From positions 108,013 through 172,012 of the forward strand of contig NZ_JABWSY010000016.1 of the NCBI RefSeq assembly GCF_013396335.1: DNA of 64,000 nucleotides. Reading direction: 5' to 3'. Shown one piece after another: positions 49,265 to 57,598 of this stretch (within the stretch, counting starts at the first letter, position 1; each line of letters starts with the position of its first letter). The DNA is from Bacillus sp. EB106-08-02-XG196 (lineage in GTDB: Bacteria > Bacillota > Bacilli > Bacillales > Cytobacillaceae). The notes beneath the pieces are model-generated. The model did not search any database. It saw only the letters and a list, made by a program, of their open reading frames with translations, and was not told the origin of the DNA. The translations under genes and the position numbers were made by a program.

Positions 49265-50833
49265 TTACACCTCCTTCAGTTGTAATTCCTGGTTCTTACT
49301 CATTAATGTTTTATGAATCACATTCCATAGTTTCCAACTATGGTTTTCTTTGAAAATTTCTATATTTTTTAACAACATCCCCATATACTTCCGCCTTTTC
49401 TTACCGTTTTTTGACTTTTTCTCGGATTCTTCCATTGACCCTAGAATAGAAATCAACTTTGGCTTTACTAGCGTGCGTAACTGGTTTAGGATTTCTTGTG
49501 GTATTTTTTCATCACGACCAATCCCTCTTCTCCCAATCACAAAAGCAGCTGCTTCATGAACGGATAAGCCGTACTTTTTACTATATTTAAACCGTCCGAT
49601 AACGGTTGTATAAGCGGGATTTACTTTTTTTATTTTAAAACCAAATCTAATTCCCCTAGTGATAATCGCCTTTTGTAATTTTGTTTTTGCAAACGAATGG
49701 ACAAGACGGTTGAATCGTTTATTCGTATCATGATCTTGTTTTAGTTTGATATCTTCTATGACGATAGCTCCCACGTTCCAAGTCAAAAGATACTGAACGA
49801 TTTCTTTTGCGATTTCTCCTGAAATATTGGACCTGCGGTTGCTTTTTACATATTCCATTTCATGACAATAAAGGGTTTTAGATTCTACTAAATTTCCTTG
49901 TTTGGTTAAAATAGAAACCGCTATGCGATCAATGTTCACATCAATTCCCGCAAGTAAATCAGACTGAATCGTTTCAGTCCAATTCAGCATAGAACCATGG
50001 ACAACCTCTTCATAAGTGATGTGGACAAAGATCTTACTATTTTTCCGTTTTAACTCAATGGAATAGGGGATATATACTTCCATAGGTTTGTTCTTTGAGG
50101 TAACACCAACTTCATTGGGTAATACTACCCCAACAACATCATCGAAATATTTATCCGGTACATGTAGTTTGAATCGTAATCTAGGACTCCTTTTTCTACC
50201 CTCAACGAGTAGTGGATTGGCCACTTCTATAAAAAACTGCTGTTCCACCTCGTCGAATACGATTCGGATGTTCAAATTACCCATTTTTGACTTATCACCG
50301 CGAGAATAAAGGGTATTAGAACGTAGACCTTTCCATTCATTTCTTGATATTTTCCCTTTTAAACGCTCATAAAAATTCTGTTTTCCACCAAAGATGACGG
50401 TTGGAATTGTCTGGTCTTCCTGGTGTTTTAATAAAATGGATTCCTTTACTTGAAGTTTTTCTAAGCGGGCACTCAACCCTTTTAAACAGGTCTCAAGAGG
50501 AACTTTTTTCGGCCTTTTCCTACCTGTCTGATAATATTCTAATTTCATGGAGGTCTTATTAATTTTCCCTTGTACTTCCTGGATTCTTAAGGGTAATAGT
50601 TTTTTTTGACTTGAGATCGTGGTTTGGGCTTGCATGACAGCATCTTCAGCATATCTTTTGTTCAAATGAAAGAGAGCACTTATCGATTTAATTAAATTGT
50701 TTGACTGTTCACCCTCTACCAAGCGATTAAAGGAATACCGCAAAGCAGAACAAAAAACTGTCATTAATCGATTTAGTTCTTCAAACTCGGCGGCACTACC
50801 ATCGGCTATTTGGCAAATTTTCGTTACCTTCAT
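49265..50833 (-). CDS. TnpB-related RuvC-fold protein (IS200/IS605 accessory type)
   Basis: This is a 522-aa protein with an AGGAGG start. The N-terminal half is divergent. The C-terminal half holds RuvC-I GIDVNIDRIAVSIL (Asp298), RuvC-II GAIVIEDIKL (Glu360) and the VNPAYTTVIGRFKYSKKYGLSVHEAAAFVIGRRG block. The third motif reads SVHEAAA instead of the usual acidic RDxNAA, and no C-x2-C zinc ribbon is present. TnpB proteins are RNA-guided nucleases; this longer family may differ in mechanism or be a repressor-like derivative. No tnpA is present. It is flanked by a LexA-like box and a structured 3' RNA. Confidence 0.8.
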   Translation of the reverse strand: MKVTKICQIADGSAAEFEELNRLMTVFCSALRYSFNRLVEGEQSNNLIKSISALFHLNKRYAEDAVMQAQTTISSQKKLLPLRIQEVQGKINKTSMKLEYYQTGRKRPKKVPLETCLKGLSARLEKLQVKESILLKHQEDQTIPTVIFGGKQNFYERLKGKISRNEWKGLRSNTLYSRGDKSKMGNLNIRIVFDEVEQQFFIEVANPLLVEGRKRSPRLRFKLHVPDKYFDDVVGVVLPNEVGVTSKNKPMEVYIPYSIELKRKNSKIFVHITYEEVVHGSMLNWTETIQSDLLAGIDVNIDRIAVSILTKQGNLVESKTLYCHEMEYVKSNRRSNISGEIAKEIVQYLLTWNVGAIVIEDIKLKQDHDTNKRFNRLVHSFAKTKLQKAIITRGIRFGFKIKKVNPAYTTVIGRFKYSKKYGLSVHEAAAFVIGRRGIGRDEKIPQEILNQLRTLVKPKLISILGSMEESEKKSKNGKKRRKYMGMLLKNIEIFKENHSWKLWNVIHKTLMSKNQELQLKEV

Positions 50834-50850
50834 TCCACCCCTCCTAACAA

Positions 50851-50862
50851 GAACAAATGTTC
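50851..50862. promoter_or_regulatory. LexA/DinR (SOS) box candidate at the TnpB promoter
   Basis: GAACAAATGTTC, within the perfect palindrome AGAACAAATGTTCT, matches the Bacillus SOS box GAAC-N4-GTTC including the RNRY centre. It lies at the predicted transcription start, 7 bp after the -10 and 18 bp before the TnpB start codon. Confidence 0.65.
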
Positions 50863-50869
50863 TATATTA

Positions 50870-50898
50870 ATTATAGGATTTTATTGGAAGAAAGTCAA
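50870..50898 (-). promoter_or_regulatory. Promoter of the TnpB-like gene
   Basis: TTGACT (50893-50898) and TATAAT (50870-50875) are separated by exactly 17 bp on the minus strand, a near-consensus sigma-A promoter. Confidence 0.75.
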
Positions 50899-50987
50899 AA
50901 ATTAGTCCCTTTTCTTTTGTCAGATTTTAATACTATTTTGTAGTTTCTTATAGATTTATTTAAGCCGTTACAACCCCCTTCAAGAAT

Positions 50988-51536
50988 TTAAAATTCTATT
51001 CCCTTCACAGCAGGGATGCCTTCATCGTAATAATGTTTTTCTGAATCAATAACTGAAACGAGATCAGCTATGTCTTTAATTTCTTGCTTGGCATCTCTTC
51101 CGGTAATCACCAAATGAACATGTGAAGGTTTATTTTTTACTACATCTATCACTTCATGTAGAGGCAAAACATCATCAATTGGAAACTTATTTATGGCTAA
51201 TGCATTATTGAGTTCGTCTAAAATGACCAAATCGTACTCACCGCTCATTACCGCTTCCTTTGCTTTCGGCCATCCTTGCTTTAAGGCTTCTCTATGTTCC
51301 TCGGGTGTTTTTGTCCAAGTGAACCCAATTCCCAGTTGAACCATCTCTACTCCTAACTTCTTCAGTGCAATTTGTTCACCATAGGTGCGTTCAGGTGATT
51401 TGATAAACTGATAGATTTTCACTCTAAATCCACGACCAATTCCTCGAAGGGCTAACCCTAAAGAGGATGTCGTTTTTCCTTTTCCATTTCCTGTATAAAC
51501 AAGTGTTAACCCATTTCGATTGATTGATTTATTCAT
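50988..51536 (-). CDS. cobO: Cob(I)yrinic acid a,c-diamide adenosyltransferase
   Basis: This 182-aa CobA/BtuR/CobO-type enzyme has the P-loop LVYTGNGKGKTTSSLGLALRG and LVILDELNNALAINKF with the Mg site, then HVHLVITGRDAKQEI. It adds the adenosyl group to corrinoids. It overlaps the cobB stop by 4 bp and is translated with it. It supplies adenosylated corrinoids for the CbiZ-type amidohydrolase encoded upstream. The downstream gene is separated from it by the TnpB-like element. Confidence 0.94.
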   Translation of the reverse strand: MNKSINRNGLTLVYTGNGKGKTTSSLGLALRGIGRGFRVKIYQFIKSPERTYGEQIALKKLGVEMVQLGIGFTWTKTPEEHREALKQGWPKAKEAVMSGEYDLVILDELNNALAINKFPIDDVLPLHEVIDVVKNKPSHVHLVITGRDAKQEIKDIADLVSVIDSEKHYYDEGIPAVKGIEF

Positions 51537-52912
51537 TTGTCTTTCCCCCTATTCTCCAGACATTTTCTTATCCAATTCTCTACCATTTCTGGACAAGAGG
51601 CAAAATGAAAATGAGTGTACCCCGCTGCTAAATTATGTAGTAAATACCCTTCTTTACTTACACCTCTCATGCCTATCGTTTCATACGCATAAGGTACATC
51701 CTCTTCAAGTGCTTGGAAGGTCGAGTAATGAAATTCATGTCCCCTGGCACTCCTATCGTTAAGTATAAAATTATTATTTTGTCCACTAATCTCTCGATAA
51801 CCTAATGCCGCTAATTTAGTTTGCATATGTACACTGCCTGGAATAACACCCGCCATTTCAACTTTTTTCTTATCCGTTGTTTCTATGAACTCAGTTAAAT
51901 ACATGAAACCTCCACATTCGGCAAGTGTAGGCAATCCACTTTCAATCGCATGCTTTACTGATCGCTTTGCATTTAGATTACAAGCTAGGTCTTGTGCAAA
52001 CTCTTCAGGGAATCCGCCGCCTATATAAAGTCCATCAACATCATCAGGTACCTCCTCATCCGCAAGCGGCGAGAAATATACAATTTCAATCCCTTTTGCT
52101 TCCATGATTTCTAAATTCTCAGGGTAATAGAAATTAAAGGCGCTATCTTTTGCTACCGCAACTTTCACTAGATATTCCCTCTGCTTTTCAAAAATGGAAG
52201 ACCCGCGGCTTTCTTCTAACGGTTCAGCAACGGCTAATTCAAAAAATCTATCTATATCGACAGTTTCGCTGATTAGCGTACCTAATTTATCAAAAAACGA
52301 ATCCAGTTCCCCTCTTTCCATAGAAGGAATGAGTCCAAGATGTCTCTCAGGAATTTCAATATCAAGTTCTCGTTTCAAATAACCGATAACAGGAACGTGA
52401 CATTCCTGCTCAATCGCTTTTTTGACAAGCTGAAAGTGACCTTCACTTCCCACTTTATTTGCAATGACGGCTGCAATATTAGGACCTTCAGCAAACAATT
52501 GAAAACCTTTCACAATCGCAGCAGCACTTCTCGCCATACTTTCACAATTAACAACAAGAAGAACTGGACTTTTCGTAATCAGACTTATTTCAGCCGTACT
52601 TCCCTCATTGGTTACTGGACTTTTCCCATCAAAAAAGCCCATAACCCCTTCGATGATTGAAATATCTGAACCCTTACTGCCATGAGTGAAAATATCCAGC
52701 ACAAGATCTTTTGTGAGCATCCAGCTGTCTAAATTTCGTGACTCGCGTTTCGTTACAGCGGTATGATAGGAAGGATCAATATAATCAGGTCCACATTTAA
52801 AACCCTGGACGGTTAAACCTTTTTTCATTAAAGCTGCCATTAACCCAATAGTTAATGTTGTTTTCCCCACACCGCTTCCAGTACCGGCAATTACCATTCG
52901 TCGTTTTGTCAT
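51533..52912 (-). CDS. cobB: Cobyrinate a,c-diamide synthase
   Basis: This 459-aa CobB/CbiA protein has the N-terminal dethiobiotin-synthase-like ATPase VIAGTGSGVGKTTLTIGLMAAL and GFKCGPDYIDPSYH. The C-terminal glutamine amidotransferase domain has the catalytic Cys in LPTLAECGGFMYLTEF. It amidates the a and c side chains of cobyrinic acid with glutamine. That is a de novo step, unusual in an operon otherwise for uptake and salvage. It could serve incomplete corrinoid scavenging. GGGGAATGGCA region with a weak site upstream; 32 bp after the ABC-CbiZ gene. Confidence 0.93.
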   Translation of the reverse strand: MTKRRMVIAGTGSGVGKTTLTIGLMAALMKKGLTVQGFKCGPDYIDPSYHTAVTKRESRNLDSWMLTKDLVLDIFTHGSKGSDISIIEGVMGFFDGKSPVTNEGSTAEISLITKSPVLLVVNCESMARSAAAIVKGFQLFAEGPNIAAVIANKVGSEGHFQLVKKAIEQECHVPVIGYLKRELDIEIPERHLGLIPSMERGELDSFFDKLGTLISETVDIDRFFELAVAEPLEESRGSSIFEKQREYLVKVAVAKDSAFNFYYPENLEIMEAKGIEIVYFSPLADEEVPDDVDGLYIGGGFPEEFAQDLACNLNAKRSVKHAIESGLPTLAECGGFMYLTEFIETTDKKKVEMAGVIPGSVHMQTKLAALGYREISGQNNNFILNDRSARGHEFHYSTFQALEEDVPYAYETIGMRGVSKEGYLLHNLAAGYTHFHFASCPEMVENWIRKCLENRGKDK

Positions 52913-52944
52913 CTGCCATTCCCCTTTTTAATGGATCTAAGATT

Positions 52945-54324
52945 TTAGTGGACCTTCTCTAGATATTTGCAGAAACTTTCCTTTATGGAACCATAAACCA
53001 TTTGTCCGATTGCTTTGCCGACAACTGTTCCTGAACCGGCGCTGGCTATTTTTTCCCCTTGCTGTGTAAAGGCAAGCAGCATGGTGTCTGATGATGCAAC
53101 ATTCCCACTCATTTGGGAAAAACGAAGATCATGTATGGCTTTCACTTTTGCTTCAACAGCAGACATATATCCATCAACAAGGGCACCATCCGTAAAATGG
53201 GCATCTATAAATAACATGATGTTGATGGTTTTTCCTGTCCCTTCTGTCACGATTATCATCATGTGAATACCTTCTATTTCTTTCGTAACCATGGCCATAT
53301 CCTCGAGTTTTACGGCTGTCATGATTCCGGCTGATTGTTCATGTGGCATCGAGTATTTTTCCATCAACTGCAGTATATCTGAATGTGGACCTTGAAACTG
53401 ACAAAAATATTTTACCCATTGGATACCAGCACCGACGGCGGTATTGGATATGGTGCGCAGTGGCTGATCAAATTGAACATGAAGATAGTCGTCACTTTGT
53501 TTTATTTTATAGGAATCCTCAAAGTTAAATAATCGACTTGATGAAAAATGGTTTGGTGTCATCAGGAGCTGTGGTTTAGGAACAGTTGGATGTGATTGGG
53601 ATTTCACTTTCACCTCGTAAACCTTCTTTAATTGATCTTCTTTCCTTAATATATCTACATCTCCTACTTCTAAAAATTTCCCATTATGTAGTAAGGCTAC
53701 TGTATCTGCATAAAGTGAAGCAACATTCAAATCATGAAGAATCGCAAAAATGGTTAGCCCTGTAGTTTGTTGTCGTTCTTTCAGCAGATTTAGCATTTGA
53801 AATGTATGTTTAATATCCAGATGATTGGTAGGCTCATCCAAAAGTAAGATTTCAGGCTCCTGTGCTAAGGCTTTGGCCAATAAGACTCTTTGCTTTTCAC
53901 CACCACTAATCAGTCGAAATTGTGTTTTCCGAAACTCACTTATTTGGGTTATTTCCATAACCTCTTCAATGACTTTCCGGTCCTTCTTCGATAGTTGCTT
54001 TAAGATCCCCTTTTGATGAGGATAACGCCCAAGGCTAATGATTTCTTCAACAGTATAATCGAAAGATACTTGAACTTCCTGTGTTAAAACAGCCATTTTT
54101 TTTGCTTTATCTAGTTTTGATAGAGTTGAAATTTCTTTTCCACAGATTGAAACTTTCCCGCTCTTTATTGGTAACTGCCCTGTAATGAGCTTAAAAAGGG
54201 TTGTCTTTCCACTTCCATTTGGTCCTAGAAGGGCAAAAAACTCTCCTTTTTTCACTTCTAAATCCAGCCCCTTAATAATGGGGGAATGGGCATAGCCGCC
54301 AACTAAGTTTTGAACACGTATCAT
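52945..54324 (-). CDS. btuD: Vitamin B12 ABC transporter ATPase fused to adenosylcobinamide amidohydrolase (CbiZ)
   Basis: This is a 459-aa fusion like B. subtilis YvrA. Residues 1-245 form the ABC ATPase: Walker A LLGPNGSGKTTL, signature RLISGGEKQRVLLAKALA and Walker B EILLLDEPTNHLD. Residues about 265-459 form the CbiZ domain, with AVGAGIQWVKYF and SGNVASSDTMLLAF, which releases adenosylcobyric acid from adenosylcobinamide. Import and remodelling of cobinamide are thus physically linked. It overlaps the permease stop by 4 bp, and the operon is controlled by the riboswitch at 56530-56690. Confidence 0.93.
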   Translation of the reverse strand: MIRVQNLVGGYAHSPIIKGLDLEVKKGEFFALLGPNGSGKTTLFKLITGQLPIKSGKVSICGKEISTLSKLDKAKKMAVLTQEVQVSFDYTVEEIISLGRYPHQKGILKQLSKKDRKVIEEVMEITQISEFRKTQFRLISGGEKQRVLLAKALAQEPEILLLDEPTNHLDIKHTFQMLNLLKERQQTTGLTIFAILHDLNVASLYADTVALLHNGKFLEVGDVDILRKEDQLKKVYEVKVKSQSHPTVPKPQLLMTPNHFSSSRLFNFEDSYKIKQSDDYLHVQFDQPLRTISNTAVGAGIQWVKYFCQFQGPHSDILQLMEKYSMPHEQSAGIMTAVKLEDMAMVTKEIEGIHMMIIVTEGTGKTINIMLFIDAHFTDGALVDGYMSAVEAKVKAIHDLRFSQMSGNVASSDTMLLAFTQQGEKIASAGSGTVVGKAIGQMVYGSIKESFCKYLEKVH

Positions 54325-55391
54325 TTATTGCCCCCCTTCCCAAATCGTTCTCTAATCAATAATAGGGCAAATACTGGCGCACCAATTAAGGCCGTGATAA
54401 CACCAATTGGCAGTTCTTTGGGCGCAATGATCGTTCTTGCCATTAAATCAGCTAAAATCAGAAAAGCTCCTCCAATAAACAATGATAGTGGAAGGACATG
54501 GCGATGATTCGGACCCGTAACAAGGCGGACTAGGTGAGGAATCACAAGTCCAACAAATCCAATCGACCCTGAAACAGCTACTGCAGCCCCCGTTAATAAC
54601 GATGCACCAATTAGAACGAATGTCTTTCCCTTTTTAACATCAACTCCAATATGATCTGCTGCATCCTCTCCCAGTGCCAAAGCATTTAATTCACGATAGT
54701 GATAGATTAATATAAATGAACCGATAAACATAAACGGAAGGATTAGTTGAATATGACTCCATCCTCTCATTCCAACACTTCCATAGAGCCAATAAATAAT
54801 TTGTGTCATAGATTCTCTATCACTTAATGAAATAATGAGAGAAACAAGCGCACCAATAAAGGCACTTATAATAATCCCAGCCAGAATAATGGTTTCAATC
54901 GCTAAACTTTTGCTGCTTAATCGAACGAGTCCGAAAACAATCAATAAAGAAATTAAACCAAATAAAATGGCAACAACTGGAAGCGTAAAACTTCCCAACC
55001 CTACAATACTTACTTGGAAAAACAATACCAAAACGGCGCCAAGAGAGGCACCAGAGGATACTCCTATGGTATATGGGTCTGCTAATGGATTTCGTAATAG
55101 TCCTTGAAAAGCAGCACCTGCTAATGCTAGTGATGCTCCAATGCAAAATGCTAATAGAACTCTTGGCAGACGGATATTCCATATAATCATTTCTTCATTT
55201 TTTGCTACATCGGTAAGCCAGCCCATATTTAACGTTTTATCCAGTATGATGTGTAAAATTGTAGGAACAGTAACGGTTACACTACTATAAAATAAGCCCA
55301 GAAGGCTTATACCAAGTAAAAGCCCTCCGCTTATCACATACAACCAACCTATTCTATTGTTTAAAAACTTCAGGATAGATAAGTTCCGCAA
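54321..55391 (-). CDS. btuC: Vitamin B12 ABC transporter permease (BtuC/FecCD family)
   Basis: This is a FecCD-family permease of about 356 aa with ten membrane helices: WNIRLPRVLLAFCIGASLALAGAAFQGLLRNPLADPYTIGVSSGA is the family landmark at about residues 75-120, and the C-terminal segment carries ALALGEDAADHIGVDVKKGK and GFVGLVIPHLVRL. It pairs with the BtuF lipoprotein and the ABC-CbiZ ATPase. The longest frame starts with a TTG at 55409; the TTG at 55391 behind AAGGAG is preferred. Either start overlaps the btuF end. Confidence 0.92.
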   Translation of the reverse strand: MRNLSILKFLNNRIGWLYVISGGLLLGISLLGLFYSSVTVTVPTILHIILDKTLNMGWLTDVAKNEEMIIWNIRLPRVLLAFCIGASLALAGAAFQGLLRNPLADPYTIGVSSGASLGAVLVLFFQVSIVGLGSFTLPVVAILFGLISLLIVFGLVRLSSKSLAIETIILAGIIISAFIGALVSLIISLSDRESMTQIIYWLYGSVGMRGWSHIQLILPFMFIGSFILIYHYRELNALALGEDAADHIGVDVKKGKTFVLIGASLLTGAAVAVSGSIGFVGLVIPHLVRLVTGPNHRHVLPLSLFIGGAFLILADLMARTIIAPKELPIGVITALIGAPVFALLLIRERFGKGGNK

Positions 55392-56343
55392 GTGTCTCGA
55401 CTCCTTCAATTAAACGAGGACCAGGTCTAGTAACCGTATCGCTATCCACATCAAATACGTTTCCACTTTTTATAGCTGGGACTTCTGCCCATCCTTCGCG
55501 TTTTAGCACCCCAGCTGTTGGATTTTCTACATAGTAGCCATACGTTGTGATAATCACATCTGGGTTTAATTTTACTATTTCTTCCTCAGTCATCTTTACC
55601 CAGCCATCTTGACCTTCTGCAGCGTTCGTGGCTTGAATGGACTCCAGCATCTCATGCATAAAAGTGTTTTGGCCTGTCGTAAAAATATCAGGAGCCGGTG
55701 AAACTTCCACCCAAACTTTCTTTTTATCCACCTTCGCTGCTGCAGCTTTGTCTTTAATCGCTTGAAGACGCTCTTTCATATCTGTAATGATTTCCTCTGC
55801 CTCCGTCTTGCTTCCGGTAGCCGCACCAATCATTTCAATATTGCTATATGTATCCTCAAAGGATGTGGCTCCTCCAACCACAATGACATCAATTCCAGCC
55901 TCTTCAAACTTTTGTAAAACATCAGGGTGTGTTTTGAAATGATAATCCGTTACAAGAGCAATATCTGGAAGAAGAGAAAGAACTAGTTCTGCATTGATAT
56001 CCTGTGCACCCACCTTCTCTATTTCAAGTGCTTCCTTTGGATAGTTATCGTAATCCGATACACCAATGATTTTTTCTCCTAATCCAAGTGCAAAGGCTAT
56101 TTCTGTATTACTAGCCTGAATGGAAACGATGGTTTCAGGTTCCTCCTCAATCGTTACCTCTTGATTCGCATCGTCTGTGATTGTTAGTGGAAATTGATCA
56201 CCACTGTCCTTAGTCTTGTCGTTTTGAGTAGCAACGGCTTTATCTTGAGAGCTATCTCCCTGTGTACCACAACCTGCAATAATACCCATGCTTAACAGAA
56301 GAACAACACCGAATAGACCCCACTTTTTCATAAAATCTTTCAT
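55354..56343 (-). CDS. btuF: Vitamin B12-binding lipoprotein (BtuF)
   Basis: This 329-aa substrate-binding protein has a signal peptide and the lipobox IIAGC near residue 25. The helical-backbone receptor fold follows: DANQEVTIEEEPETIVSIQASNTEIAFALGL, IIGVSDYDNYPKEALEIEKVG and PDVIITTYGYYVENP. It is the first gene of the B12 operon, behind a riboswitch and terminator. A longer frame to 56454 exists, but the ATG at 56343 has AGGAGGAGAAAGTG and starts the signal peptide correctly. Cobalamin specificity follows from the riboswitch and the CbiZ fusion in the operon. Confidence 0.94.
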   Translation of the reverse strand: MKDFMKKWGLFGVVLLLSMGIIAGCGTQGDSSQDKAVATQNDKTKDSGDQFPLTITDDANQEVTIEEEPETIVSIQASNTEIAFALGLGEKIIGVSDYDNYPKEALEIEKVGAQDINAELVLSLLPDIALVTDYHFKTHPDVLQKFEEAGIDVIVVGGATSFEDTYSNIEMIGAATGSKTEAEEIITDMKERLQAIKDKAAAAKVDKKKVWVEVSPAPDIFTTGQNTFMHEMLESIQATNAAEGQDGWVKMTEEEIVKLNPDVIITTYGYYVENPTAGVLKREGWAEVPAIKSGNVFDVDSDTVTRPGPRLIEGVETLAELIYPEVFKQ

Positions 56344-56372
56344 CACTTTCTCCTCCTTCTTTTTTTGACAAC

Positions 56373-56400
56373 AAAAAAACGCTTTTCCTATGGAAAGCGT
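56373..56400 (-). terminator. Riboswitch expression-platform terminator
   Basis: ACGCTTTCC and GGAAAAGCGT arms with a 3-nt loop are followed by TTTTTTT on the minus strand. It lies between the cobalamin aptamer and the btuF start, 30 bp before the gene. Confidence 0.8.
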
Positions 56401-56529
56401 GTATAAAGGCAGATTTATTATACTTAGTCTTGTAGACAGCATAATAACTTGCAATCTTCATAATAAATAATAAATATTTACGTAATCGATTACCTGCACT
56501 TTAAACATTCCTTTCCTCGAGGAAGCTTA

Positions 56530-56690
56530 AAAAACATAATAGGCAGGTCTCCTGACTTGCGAATCACTGGTTGGTTATCCCTTCCCATGTTAAAAACACA
56601 GTGGATAAATATAACCTTCCTTCTCGCTTACAGTGGCGGGACCGTGTTGGACTTTCACCAACTTCCCTCTTAGTCTTAAATGAAACTTGC
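56530..56690 (-). ncRNA. Cobalamin (AdoCbl) riboswitch
   Basis: The aptamer carries the core GTTGGTGAAAGTCCAAC, CGGTCCCGCCACTGTAAGCG (four-way junction and GCCACTG) and the B12 box AGTCAGGAGACCTGCC at 56542-56557. Together with the terminator at 56373-56400 it represses the operon when B12 is plentiful. Confidence 0.97.
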
Positions 56691-56745
56691 TTTAATCATT
56701 TAAGAAACCTATTTGTCTAGTATTCATTTTTTTGTTATAAAAGCC

Positions 56746-56774
56746 ATTATAGTAGAGTATTCCTCCTTTGTAAA
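56746..56774 (-). promoter_or_regulatory. Promoter of the B12 operon
   Basis: TTTACA (56769-56774) and TATAAT (56746-56751) with a 17-bp spacer on the minus strand, about 60 bp upstream of the riboswitch aptamer. Confidence 0.7.
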
Positions 56775-56832
56775 CTATTTCTAGTTTCTCTATCAAGTTC
56801 TTCATGTAATTAAAAAATATTTAGGTGAACAT

Positions 56833-57597
56833 TCATAAAGATAATTTATCTTTATATTTAAACGATTTTGGGGATAACCCATAATACTTTTTAAACGTTT
56901 TTAAGAAATAACTTTTACTCTCGAATCCTAACTCATATGCTATCTGTTCTACTGACTGAATCGATTGTTCTAGTAATTCTAATGCTTTTTCCATTTTAAC
57001 TTTCGTTACATATTCAATAAAACCTTCTCCTGTTTCTTTCTTGTACATCCTGCTGAAGTAACTAGAATTTAAATGTAAATGGTCCGCTACTTCTGTCAAA
57101 GAAATCTTTTCGCCAAGATGGGCTAGTACATACTTTTGTGCCTTTATAACATCTTCATTTCTTGTCGTCATTTCTAAAAATTTGGTGACTTTTAAGTGCT
57201 GATTACTTGTAAATCGTTCTTGGTCTATCCTAATCTTCAATCTTTCAAGCAAAGCAATAATGCTTGTTTCTTCCATCGATTCTTTTAAAATATAATCATA
57301 AGCTTCTAATTTAATAGCTTGTTGTGCAAAGGTAAACTCATCATGGCAGGAAAGGATAACATTATAGGAATTGATTTTAGAGCTTTTCAGTTTCTCAATT
57401 AATTCAATTCCATTTAGTTTTGGCATTCCAATATCAGTGATTAGTACATCATAAGGATTTTCTAGCATAAATACTAAAGCATCACCACTATCTTGAAAGT
57501 TTGCGACTACTTGGAATCCATAGTCGTGCCATGGAATCACTTTCTTCAAAAACTCAATAACAATCACATCATCATCTACCAAAACTACATCATACAT
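56833..57597 (-). CDS. yesN: YesN-type AraC-family response regulator
   Basis: This is a 254-aa regulator. The receiver domain spans 1-115 with phosphoacceptor Asp55 in VLITDIGMPKLNG. The C-terminal AraC DNA-binding domain (about 155-250) has EKISLTEVADHLHLNSSYFSRMYKKETG and SVEQIAYELGFESKSYFLKTFKKYYGLSP. It is the partner of the YesM-type kinase 1 bp upstream and most likely activates the ABC importer operon directly upstream. AraC/YesN control of sugar uptake is the general rule for this layout. Confidence 0.93.
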   Translation of the reverse strand: MYDVVLVDDDVIVIEFLKKVIPWHDYGFQVVANFQDSGDALVFMLENPYDVLITDIGMPKLNGIELIEKLKSSKINSYNVILSCHDEFTFAQQAIKLEAYDYILKESMEETSIIALLERLKIRIDQERFTSNQHLKVTKFLEMTTRNEDVIKAQKYVLAHLGEKISLTEVADHLHLNSSYFSRMYKKETGEGFIEYVTKVKMEKALELLEQSIQSVEQIAYELGFESKSYFLKTFKKYYGLSPKSFKYKDKLSL

Positions 57598-57598
57598 C

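Larger units (their letters stand above)
49085..50900 (-). mobile_element. TnpB-only element (IS1341-type candidate) in the B12 operon
   Basis: One TnpB-like gene plus a structured 3' end, without tnpA, lies between cobO and a corrinoid-binding gene that otherwise belong together. Both outer limits are estimates; no target duplication is expected for this class. The left end lies somewhere in 50840-50987. Confidence 0.55.

Noticed and set aside
49085..50900. IStron-like element with a group I intron
   Set aside because: No group I core (P3-P7 type conserved blocks) can be seen, only simple hairpins after the gene.
54895..55182. Open frame of 95 codons within btuC on the same strand
   Set aside because: It is a shifted-frame shadow of the permease gene without a plausible start.
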